A DNA stretch of 64,000 bases from positions 1 to 64,000 of the forward strand of contig CAYFPQ010000003.1 of NCBI GenBank assembly GCA_964345005.1, written 5' to 3'. The notes beneath the pieces are model-generated. The model was given only the letters and a program-made list of their open reading frames with translations. It searched no databases and had not been told where the DNA came from. This DNA is from JABMPJ01 sp964345005. Lineage in GTDB: Bacteria; Verrucomicrobiota; Kiritimatiellia; UBA8416; JABMPJ01. This document shows positions 8,575 through 15,055 of the stretch, piece by piece. Within the stretch, counting starts at the first letter, position 1; each line of letters opens with the position of its first letter. A program made the position numbers and the translations under genes.

Positions 8575-10371
8575 TCAGGCGTGCGCTTCTTCCGCCTTCG
8601 CGGTCCGCCGCCGCGAATGCAACATCTGCGCGATGGACACGCCCTGACTGACCGACCAGTAGAGCACAAGTGCCGATGGCATGCTGTAGAAGAGGAACAG
8701 CATCATGAACGGCATGAACATCATCATCTTCTGCTGTTGCGGGTCGCCACCCGACGGCGTCAGTTTCTGCTGCCAGAACATCGTGCCCGCCATCACCAGG
8801 GGGAGAATGTTCAGTGATCCGACCACGGGAACCGCGCCCGCAAACAGGCCTTCCGGCTCGCTCAGGTCCGCGATCCACAGAAACCCGGAGTAGCGTAATT
8901 CAACCGCACTACGCAGGACCGTAAAGAGCGCGATGAACACCGGCATCTGCACCAGAATGGGCAGGCAGCCGGCCATGGGATTGATCTTGTGCTCCTTGTA
9001 GAGCGCCATGACCTCCTGGTTCATCTTCTGGGGCTTATCCTTGTACTTCTCGCGAATTTCCTTCACGAGCGGTTGCACCTTTTGCATCTCCTTCATGCTC
9101 TCAGTGCTCTTATGCGTGATTGGCCAGAAAAGCGTACGGACAATCAGCGTCAACAGAATGATCGCCACACCGTAGCCACCCGGCACCACCGTCTGAATAC
9201 CATTCAGGGTCGCCAGCAGGGCACGACACAACCAGCGGAACCACTGCCACCACGCATACAACATGACCTCGTCCTGCCGATTACCCAGCGTCTTGAGGAT
9301 CTTGAACTTCTTGGGGCCCACGTAGTAATCCGCTTGTCGCGTCATACGCTCCCCAGCTCCAATGAGCTTGGACGCCAGCGTCACATCGGCCGACACATTA
9401 CTGACGGCAAACCGCTTCGAGCCCACGGCTCGCGACGCATTGAGTGTGCATCCAATGGCGGGCTCTTCGGGAGCGAGGATCTGGACAAAGAACTTATTCT
9501 TCGCCGCCACCCAGGTCTGTGGAGCTGCGATCTTCTGTTCAACGTTCTCCGGCATCTGATCAATAGGCATCCGGCTGCGCGAGCATCCCCCGCTGCTTCC
9601 CCCGAACAGCGCGGGTATGCTCTTCAGCGTCCCCTGCCCCTTGCGTCCCCAGCGTTGCACCTTGGCGCCGCCGCGATCGGCCAGCGTGTCCAGGCCAAGG
9701 TAGACTTGCCCGCGTGTATTGGCCTTCGTGCGAACGGCTTCCATCGCCCCCACGGCCAATGCATACTCAGGCAGCGCGACGGGGCTGTTGCCATCATTGA
9801 TGAAGGTGTCGGTCAGTTTCAGCCGGTAGTTCTCGCCCAGCTCCAGACGGCGTTCCAGGCGCAGCCCGCTCTCCGTTGCGCGGCTGAGCAGAACCGCATT
9901 GCCATAGTCGGCATACTTCAGCTCGTAGTCCTCTGCCGTGGAGAACCCGGCCAACCCCGAGAGCGACAGTGCAGGATGGCCGGAAAGATCGAGTACTACG
10001 GGGCCGCTGTCTTGCTCAACGGTTTCCGGGTAGTCTTTCAGCTCGACACGCGTAATGCCGCCCCCCCAGGACGACACCGTCACACCGGCCACGTCGTTCC
10101 TGAGCAGCAGCGTCTGCTCGGGCAGCGCGTGCTTCACCGGCTCACGTGCGGGAGCCGCCTCGACGACAGGTACGGGAGCCGCCGGGACATCAACTGCCGG
10201 CGAGGCGGGCGACGTGACGGGAGCGACAGCCTGCTCTACAGCATTGGTTGCCTCAGAAGTGGTCTCAACCGGGACCGGCGGACGTGAAGCGGCCTGTTGA
10301 CGCTGGTAATACCCCCATCCCAACAGCCCAACAAAGAGGAGTACGACAATCGTGAGTTCTTGCTTATTCAT
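8575..10371 (-). CDS. yidC: Membrane protein insertase YidC
   Basis: Inserts and folds inner-membrane proteins alone or with SecYEG. The 598-residue Gram-negative form has an N-terminal anchor (TIVVLLFVGLLGWGYYQRQQ), a Pro/Ala/Val-rich linker, a large periplasmic beta domain (about 85-360), and the conserved insertase core: helices near 381-418 with IVRTLFWPI carrying the hydrophilic-groove arginine, the coiled cytoplasmic loop SMKEMQKVQPLVKEIREKYK, MAGCLPILVQMPVFIALF (about 466-487), and the last hydrophobic pair near 518-574. It is the last gene of the rpmH-rnpA-yidD-yidC operon, 14 bases after yidD. Confidence 0.97.
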   Translation of the reverse strand: MNKQELTIVVLLFVGLLGWGYYQRQQAASRPPVPVETTSEATNAVEQAVAPVTSPASPAVDVPAAPVPVVEAAPAREPVKHALPEQTLLLRNDVAGVTVSSWGGGITRVELKDYPETVEQDSGPVVLDLSGHPALSLSGLAGFSTAEDYELKYADYGNAVLLSRATESGLRLERRLELGENYRLKLTDTFINDGNSPVALPEYALAVGAMEAVRTKANTRGQVYLGLDTLADRGGAKVQRWGRKGQGTLKSIPALFGGSSGGCSRSRMPIDQMPENVEQKIAAPQTWVAAKNKFFVQILAPEEPAIGCTLNASRAVGSKRFAVSNVSADVTLASKLIGAGERMTRQADYYVGPKKFKILKTLGNRQDEVMLYAWWQWFRWLCRALLATLNGIQTVVPGGYGVAIILLTLIVRTLFWPITHKSTESMKEMQKVQPLVKEIREKYKDKPQKMNQEVMALYKEHKINPMAGCLPILVQMPVFIALFTVLRSAVELRYSGFLWIADLSEPEGLFAGAVPVVGSLNILPLVMAGTMFWQQKLTPSGGDPQQQKMMMFMPFMMLFLFYSMPSALVLYWSVSQGVSIAQMLHSRRRTAKAEEAHA

Positions 10372-10385
10372 AGTACAACTAGTCC

Positions 10386-10640
10386 TTAAGAGGAAGGTTC
10401 CGGTACAGGATCAACCCCGCCCGCGTGAAATGGATGACATTTGCAGATTCGGATGAACCCGAGCCAAAGCCCTTTCCATACACCGAAACGTTTGACGGCA
10501 TTCGCACAGTAATGCGAACAGGAGGGATGAAATCGACAGCAATCGCCCAGCCACGGCGAGATCGCCAACTGATAACCGCGCAGGAGCAGCAGCACTGCCG
10601 CGCGTAAGATATTGCCGATCAGCGACCTCATGCTTCTCAT
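10386..10640 (-). CDS. yidD: Membrane protein insertion efficiency factor YidD
   Basis: An 84-residue small membrane-associated protein with the YidD signature LLRGYQLAISPWLGDCCRFHPSCSHYCANAVKRFG and CKCHPFHAGGVDPVP, including the conserved cysteines. It is thought to help YidC-dependent insertion. The start overlaps the end of rnpA by 4 bases, and yidC follows after 14 bases, the standard arrangement. Confidence 0.95.
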   Translation of the reverse strand: MRSMRSLIGNILRAAVLLLLRGYQLAISPWLGDCCRFHPSCSHYCANAVKRFGVWKGLWLGFIRICKCHPFHAGGVDPVPEPSS

Positions 10641-11071
10641 TCCTGCTTCCCGTTCTCCCGCAACGCCCGGCAGCGCCGGGCTACCGCGTGAAGATCCCGC
10701 TCTACATCTCCGCGGTGCGCATCAAGGATCGCGCGGCGTGCCACGAGCACGCAGTCCGTATGTGGGGCCAAGTGATCGCGGTTCAGCCTGAACGCTTCTC
10801 GCAACAAGCGCTTGGCGCGAGCCCGATCAACCGCCCGCCGGAATGTACGCTTCGATGCAACAACCCCCACACGCGGCACTTCGCACGGCCCTTCGGCAAC
10901 CCATAACACCTGATACCGGCCGGCGCTTCGGCGGCCACCGGAAAAAATGCGCTGATAGTCTGCGCCGCGTACAATGCGGCGCGCGCGTGCGAATCCCCGG
11001 TCAATCTTGCCGGAGACTGGTAAAATGACGCTTTCAGGCGGCATCCCGGTCACATCGCCGGTGCTGCGCAT
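10637..11071 (-). CDS. rnpA: Ribonuclease P protein component
   Basis: The protein subunit of RNase P, which removes the 5' leader from tRNA precursors together with the RNA subunit (not in this window). The 144-residue product has the family core: RRIVRGADYQRIFSGGRR, RVGVVASKRTFRRAVDRARAKRLLREAFR (the basic RNR-type motif), and CVLVARRAILDA. The first 25 residues are longer than usual, so translation could begin at an internal Met. It starts 2 bases after the rpmH stop and overlaps yidD by 4 bases. Confidence 0.95.
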   Translation of the reverse strand: MRSTGDVTGMPPESVILPVSGKIDRGFARARRIVRGADYQRIFSGGRRSAGRYQVLWVAEGPCEVPRVGVVASKRTFRRAVDRARAKRLLREAFRLNRDHLAPHTDCVLVARRAILDAHRGDVERDLHAVARRCRALRENGKQE

Positions 11072-11073
11072 AC

Positions 11074-11208
11074 TCAGGCCGAGAGCTTGGCGCGCCCCTT
11101 GCGGCGACGAGCAGCGATAACAGCACGGCCGCCCGGTGTGGCCATACGCGCGCGAAACCCGATCTTGCGCTTGCGCTTCAGATTGGATGGCTGGTATGTG
11201 CGTTTCAT
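11074..11208 (-). CDS. rpmH: 50S ribosomal protein L34
   Basis: A 44-residue basic ribosomal protein. Reading the minus strand gives MKRTYQPSNLKRKRKIGFRA, then RMATPGGRAVIAARRRKGRA and KLSA, a typical L34 sequence with the KRT-YQPSxxKR start and GR-x-V-xx-RRxKGR end. It is the first gene of the rpmH-rnpA-yidD-yidC operon, with the promoter 43 bases upstream of its start. Confidence 0.97.
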   Translation of the reverse strand: MKRTYQPSNLKRKRKIGFRARMATPGGRAVIAARRRKGRAKLSA

Positions 11209-11250
11209 AAATCGATGTTTCCGTTCTGATTTGTGGTCAAAAGGCAGCGG

Positions 11251-11278
11251 AAGATAGCAGGTTCTGCATGAAAGTCAA
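11251..11278 (-). promoter_or_regulatory. Sigma-70-type promoter for rpmH operon
   Basis: On the minus strand a -35 box TTGACT (11278-11273) and a -10 box TATCTT (11256-11251) are separated by 16 bases. The leader to the rpmH ATG at 11208 would be about 35 bases. Box quality and placement fit; not experimentally known. Confidence 0.65.
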
Positions 11279-11289
11279 GCGCCAGACGG

Positions 11290-12132
11290 CTAATTTGCCG
11301 CCTTGCTAAGGACAGCCTCCGTGATGGATCTCCCGTCCACAAGGACGGGCGCGTTGCGTGGGCGCCAGGCCCGGCGTTTAGCGGATGCAACCAGCGAGTG
11401 GCCCCGTGTGAAGAAGATGAGCAGGTCGAGCTGGCTTGCCAGCCAGTAGAATGGTGAAGCCACCAGGTAAACGCGCCGGATGCTGCGGCTCGTTTCCGGC
11501 AGGTCCCGCGGAATGCCGTCCATGATGAACGTCACGACAGCATGGATCAGCTCCACGAAGAAGCGCGAGTAGGAGCGCATGCTGTGCACGTCGAACCCGT
11601 GCTTCAGAATACTGAAGAGCTGTGATTCCGTATATCCGGCGAAGACCAGCCCCGGACTCTCCCGAATGGCATGTAACATCGATCGTAACCCGCGCACCAG
11701 GCTGACGGGCTTGTCGTGGTGGACATTCACGATCAAACGTCCATCCGGCTTGAGGATACGGTGACACTCCTCGATGAAGGCTTCGTCGGCGTGAAACCCT
11801 TCCAAACCATCGAACACCACGACAAGATCGAAGCTCTTGCGTTTGAAGGGCATGGTGCGGTCAGCCAACCGGTGCACGTTCTCCTCGACTGCAGTAGACA
11901 GGGATGCTTCAGCCTGTTCGGTCAGTGCTGCACTATGCCAGCGTCCACCGTGCTTCCTGAGAAAAGCGCTCAATGCCCCGTTCGGCGACCCGATGTCGAG
12001 ACAGGTCAGATTCTCGGTTGCCCCAGCAATCTTGATGGTCTCGTGGAGGCGCATGCGCAGCGGGACGGAATGCCGGAACTGAAAAATCCCGGTATCCATG
12101 CCTTTGCCTGCAGACTGGTCCTCTCGCATCAT
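11290..12132 (-). CDS. Class I SAM-dependent methyltransferase
   Basis: A 280-residue protein with a Methyltransf_11-type Rossmann domain: motif I LTCLDIGSPNGALSAFLRKHG (about 42-62), motif II/III around MPFKRKSFDLVVVFDGLEGF and post-motif ECHRILKPDGRLIVNVHH. The C-terminal third has a hydrophobic segment (RVYLVASPFYWLASQLDLLIFF) that may contact membrane. The substrate cannot be told; the Asp/Gly pattern of motif I is slightly altered (DIGSPNG rather than DxGCGxG). It has its own strong promoter and a short leader, with AAGGAGT before the ATG pair at 12132. The gene seems monocistronic, with rpmH downstream under its own promoter. Confidence 0.8.
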   Translation of the reverse strand: MMREDQSAGKGMDTGIFQFRHSVPLRMRLHETIKIAGATENLTCLDIGSPNGALSAFLRKHGGRWHSAALTEQAEASLSTAVEENVHRLADRTMPFKRKSFDLVVVFDGLEGFHADEAFIEECHRILKPDGRLIVNVHHDKPVSLVRGLRSMLHAIRESPGLVFAGYTESQLFSILKHGFDVHSMRSYSRFFVELIHAVVTFIMDGIPRDLPETSRSIRRVYLVASPFYWLASQLDLLIFFTRGHSLVASAKRRAWRPRNAPVLVDGRSITEAVLSKAAN

Positions 12133-12155
12133 CTACCCAAACTCCTTGGCCCGGG

Positions 12156-12183
12156 ATTATAGCAGTCCGCTTCGGGGGGTCAA
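12156..12183 (-). promoter_or_regulatory. Strong sigma-70-type promoter for the methyltransferase
   Basis: On the minus strand TTGACC (12183-12178) and a consensus TATAAT (12161-12156) are separated by 16 bases. The predicted start site is only about 17 bases from the ATG at 12132, leaving just room for the AAGGAGT ribosome-binding site. Confidence 0.75.
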
Positions 12184-12200
12184 GCGCGAGGCAGGAAATG

Positions 12201-12326
12201 GAGCCGGTGAGCGAAGCGGGGTCACGCAGACGCAAGGGTAAGCTGTATCGCATCCAAGATGTCGGCACTGTCGCGAGCAACGACATATCGGTTAACGTCA
12301 CGTGACCCCGCTTCGCCCACCGGCTC
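12201..12326. repeat. 26-base inverted repeat flanking the 3' end of the double-receiver gene
   Basis: Bases 12201-12226 and 12301-12326 are reverse complements except for one position (arm starts GAGCCGGTG; the right arm ends CACCGGCTC). The 74 bases between them encode the last 25 residues of the response regulator below, and the left arm contains its stop codon. No T-tract follows, so a standard terminator is unlikely. It could be a REP-like palindrome, an RNA-stabilising stem or, more speculatively, the ends of an invertible segment. Confidence 0.8.
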
Positions 12327-13016
12327 GACGGGGTCGCCAACTCCAACTGTGTTGTATAGCACGATCGGGGTCACCGAAGTGGTCGGCATCGCGCGCAGCA
12401 AGGATGCCACAGGGCCACCATTCAGGCCCGTCAGATAGTGCTTGAGCACAACAACATCCGGTCTCTCGGCCGGCGCGGCTTCGAGTACTGCCGGTCCCGA
12501 TCCAGCCGTTGTCACGCTGTGTCCTTTACTGGTGAGTGCGCGCGAGAGCATCTCAGCCATCTCGGGGTCATCTTCACCCAGCAGCACATGCCGTGAGTCG
12601 TGCTCATCCTCGCTCAGGACCGACGAAGCAGATTCCGCCAGAACGGACTCAACCTTCTCAAGCAGAGACTCCTTGCTGCAAGGTTTTGAGATGAAACCGG
12701 ACACCTTCACGCCATCAAAGAACGTACGCAGGTTTGTGCGTGCCGTCAGGATCAGGATAGGCGGCGGAGGTACCTTGCTGGCCTGTACCCGCTGAAGGAA
12801 GCCCATGCCCCCAATTCCAGGCATGCTGATGTCGAGTATCACCAGGTCGGGAATACGATGATGCAACTTGCGCAACGCCTGTTCGCCACTCCGCGCCAGC
12901 TCGACTTTGTAGTTGTGAAATTCGAGGAAGTCCTTGACCGTCACGCGCAGGTGGGCCTCATCGTCCACAAATAGGATCAGTGGTTCTTCGGTGTCCCTGC
13001 GCTTATTCATGCTCAT
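12222..13016 (-). CDS. Double receiver-domain response regulator, no output domain
   Basis: A 264-residue protein made of two CheY-like receiver domains. The first (about 12-128) is complete: LILFVDDEAH, D62 in LVILDISMPG, LTART and ISKP. The second (about 142-262) begins VLLGEDDPEMAEML, but the phosphoacceptor site reads DVVVLKHYLTG, with Lys192 where Asp is expected, so it probably cannot be phosphorylated. There is no DNA-binding domain, so it likely acts through protein contact. The start overlaps the stop of the small membrane protein upstream by 4 bases, making a two-gene unit. No kinase is adjacent. Confidence 0.85.
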   Translation of the reverse strand: MSMNKRRDTEEPLILFVDDEAHLRVTVKDFLEFHNYKVELARSGEQALRKLHHRIPDLVILDISMPGIGGMGFLQRVQASKVPPPPILILTARTNLRTFFDGVKVSGFISKPCSKESLLEKVESVLAESASSVLSEDEHDSRHVLLGEDDPEMAEMLSRALTSKGHSVTTAGSGPAVLEAAPAERPDVVVLKHYLTGLNGGPVASLLRAMPTTSVTPIVLYNTVGVGDPVEPVGEAGSRDVNRYVVARDSADILDAIQLTLASA

Positions 13017-13228
13017 TCTCCGACGGTGGAGGAGTTGGTATTCACCGGCGTCCCCAGTCCGAGAAAGGCTTCGTATGCGTCGCCCATGCCGTCCTTGTCT
13101 CGGTCAGGTCCAACGGCGCGCGCAATAAACAAGAGTACAGCGAGTGCAAGTAGCACAACGCTGAACCACACACCCCCCGTTCCCGGCAACTCGGGTGCCC
13201 TCGTCCTGGTATGGGTATTGCCTCTCAT
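13013..13228 (-). CDS. Small single-pass membrane protein with calcium-loop-like motif
   Basis: A 71-residue protein with one membrane helix (VWFSVVLLALAVLLFIARAVG, about 20-40) followed by DRDKDGMGDAYEAFLGLGTP. That segment matches the D-x-D-x-D-G start of thrombospondin type 3-like or EF-hand-like calcium loops, often followed by a short helix in exported PVC proteins. AAGGAG lies 12 bases before the ATG, and the stop overlaps the double-receiver gene start (4 bases), so the two are probably translated together. Function unknown. Confidence 0.65.
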   Translation of the reverse strand: MRGNTHTRTRAPELPGTGGVWFSVVLLALAVLLFIARAVGPDRDKDGMGDAYEAFLGLGTPVNTNSSTVGE

Positions 13229-13285
13229 TGATGCTCGCTCTCCTTTTTCTGATGAGAGTCTACCCTGTAACGCTCAGACGCCCTA

Positions 13286-13322
13286 TACGGGAAAAGGCTG
13301 AATCTCACTACGGGAAATTCCC
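13286..13322. promoter_or_regulatory. Candidate operator: two TACGGGAAA direct repeats and a palindrome
   Basis: TACGGGAAA occurs at 13286-13294 and again at 13309-13317, 23 bases (about two helical turns) apart. The second copy is part of the palindrome GGGAAATTCCC at 13312-13322. The site lies in the 237-base gap between the divergent response-regulator units, where a LuxR-type regulator could control both or itself. No clear -35/-10 pair was identified. Confidence 0.45.
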
Positions 13323-13465
13323 TATACCTTACTCATGAGAATTGCTCTCTCGCGGCAAGTTTGGCTTGTCAACAGTGGGGCCTGATGCCTAATCTCATGC
13401 CATCGGGACGGCATAAGAACATGCGTAAGGGCTCTGTCAGCTCGGGAGAACGGAGAGCACAGGAG

Positions 13466-14128
13466 ATGGCAAAGGAATCAGCTGTACAAATCCTGCTGGT
13501 GGACGATCACCCGGTCGTCCGCAAGGGCTTGGCGGCCGTCATCAATGAACAGCCCGACCTGAATGTCTGTGCCCAGGCGGGGTCCCACGAGGAAGCTCTG
13601 ACCGCACTCCAGGTGCACGCCGTGGATGTGGCACTTGTGGACTTGCGGCTCGAGGAGGGCAGCGGGCTGAATTTGATCGGGGACATGTGCGCTGCCAACC
13701 CCGAGGTAGCTGCGCTTGTCTTCTCCATGCATGACGATAAGCAGTTTGCCGAGCGCGCCATCCGGGCCGGCGCCAAGGGCTATGTCATGAAACAGGAGCC
13801 AACCGCCATACTGCTCGAAGCGATTCGACGCGTCCGGGATGGCGAGATATACGTGCGCCCCGACCTTGCACCACAGATCATGGAGCGCATCTTCGCCGGT
13901 GGCGTCGCACTTCAGCTCTCGGAACTGGACTGCCTGAGCGATCGCGAGATCGAGGTACTCCAGCTCATGGCCGAAGGCATGAACCGCAAAGAAATCGCTA
14001 CGGCGATGGGTCTCAGTGTCAAGACGATCGAGAGCTACCGTGAAAACATGAAGAAGAAGCTCGATCTACGCGATACGGTGCAGCTCGCCCAGTACGCCGT
14101 GCGCGCCATGCGCTCATCGAACGTCTGA
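13466..14128 (+). CDS. NarL-type response regulator (receiver + LuxR HTH)
   Basis: A 220-residue transcriptional regulator. The receiver has ILLVDDHPVVRKGL, phosphoacceptor D59 in VALVDLRLEEGSG, FSMHDD and the switch-loop lysine in GAKGYVMKQEP. The LuxR helix-turn-helix (about 152-210) reads LSDREIEVLQLMAEGMNRKEIA and LSVKTIESYRENMKKKL. The longest frame begins at 13361; this ATG was preferred because CGGAGAG precedes it and because family members begin just before the first beta strand. It is divergent from the double-receiver unit across a shared control region and has no adjacent kinase. Confidence 0.9.
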   Translation: MAKESAVQILLVDDHPVVRKGLAAVINEQPDLNVCAQAGSHEEALTALQVHAVDVALVDLRLEEGSGLNLIGDMCAANPEVAALVFSMHDDKQFAERAIRAGAKGYVMKQEPTAILLEAIRRVRDGEIYVRPDLAPQIMERIFAGGVALQLSELDCLSDREIEVLQLMAEGMNRKEIATAMGLSVKTIESYRENMKKKLDLRDTVQLAQYAVRAMRSSNV

Positions 14129-14215
14129 ACTCCGGCACGAATCCCCTGTTGCCGCTGCCGCTGTTTCATGGTATCACAATCCCGCATAATTCATCACTGA
14201 CGAGGACTGTCAACT

Positions 14216-15055
14216 ATGCCCGATCCACAGCAGGAGCGCCCCTCCCCGCCAGGCAAGGAACTCAAGATCAAGCGACCGGGGTCCTTGGAAATTGCACCAC
14301 AACCCGTCCCGGTGCCAGTTGAGCAAGGCCTTCCTGCGCAAGGGGCCACCTTCCTGCGCAAGGTCCTGTGGGGGCTCCTGGTCGTATGGCTGCTTGTCCT
14401 GGGATTCATGGTTCTCGATCTCCTGCCCTTCCTGTTTCCCGACGAGGACAGTGCCGGCAGCTGGTGGCGCATTGACACGAGTACTTCACTTCCCTCGGCT
14501 GAGAACGATGTTCCTGAACCCACCGTCCCCGACCATCCCGAACTGGCATCGCTTAAGCAGAAGCTGGCCGCTGCCATCGTGAACAGCGACCTCAACGGAG
14601 CCATGACACTCATCCGGCAGCAGCGACAGTCGCCCGAGGTCTACCCCTACCAGGATGACTTGATCGAGCTGGGAAAGACACTGGCCGCACTCAAGCGCGT
14701 CAACGTAACTGTGGCCGACATACTGCGCGAGCACATCGATAAGGAGGTCGTCATTCGCATCCGGGATCGTGCGGTAAAGATCATCCCCCGTGCCAGTGCC
14801 GGGGAACGGCTCAACGTGTTGGTTGTGCCCGCCGACACCAGCAAACCGGGAAAGTCGGCAACATTCAAGGTTACGGATCTCGCGGCTCTCGAACGATCCC
14901 GCTGGGTCGGCAAGGCCGACACCCCACTCAAGAGCCTGATGAAGCTCTACCTCCACCTGGAAGCCGACGACCGTGATGGCGCAAGGGCTTTCGCTCCAAA
15001 TTGCGGCATGCTCGCCGCTGCTCTGGAAGCGCAGTTCGGGTCCACCGCACCATGA
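14216..15055 (+). CDS. Single-pass membrane protein of unknown function upstream of ligA
   Basis: A 279-residue protein with a Pro- and Lys-rich cytoplasmic N-terminus (1-45), one membrane helix (VLWGLLVVWLLVLGFMVLDLLPFL, about 48-72) and a mainly helical extracytoplasmic part. That part contains ASLKQKLAAAIVNSDLNGAM, VVIRIRDRAVKIIPRASAGERL and ARAFAPNCGMLAAALEAQFG. No family is recognised. Its stop overlaps the ligA start in an ATGA, so translation of ligA is likely coupled to it, although a functional link to DNA ligation is not evident. Confidence 0.7.
   Translation: MPDPQQERPSPPGKELKIKRPGSLEIAPQPVPVPVEQGLPAQGATFLRKVLWGLLVVWLLVLGFMVLDLLPFLFPDEDSAGSWWRIDTSTSLPSAENDVPEPTVPDHPELASLKQKLAAAIVNSDLNGAMTLIRQQRQSPEVYPYQDDLIELGKTLAALKRVNVTVADILREHIDKEVVIRIRDRAVKIIPRASAGERLNVLVVPADTSKPGKSATFKVTDLAALERSRWVGKADTPLKSLMKLYLHLEADDRDGARAFAPNCGMLAAALEAQFGSTAP

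Noticed and set aside
11209..11289. Possible replication origin upstream of rpmH
   Set aside because: No dnaA gene, DnaA-box cluster or AT-rich unwinding region; only a promoter is visible.
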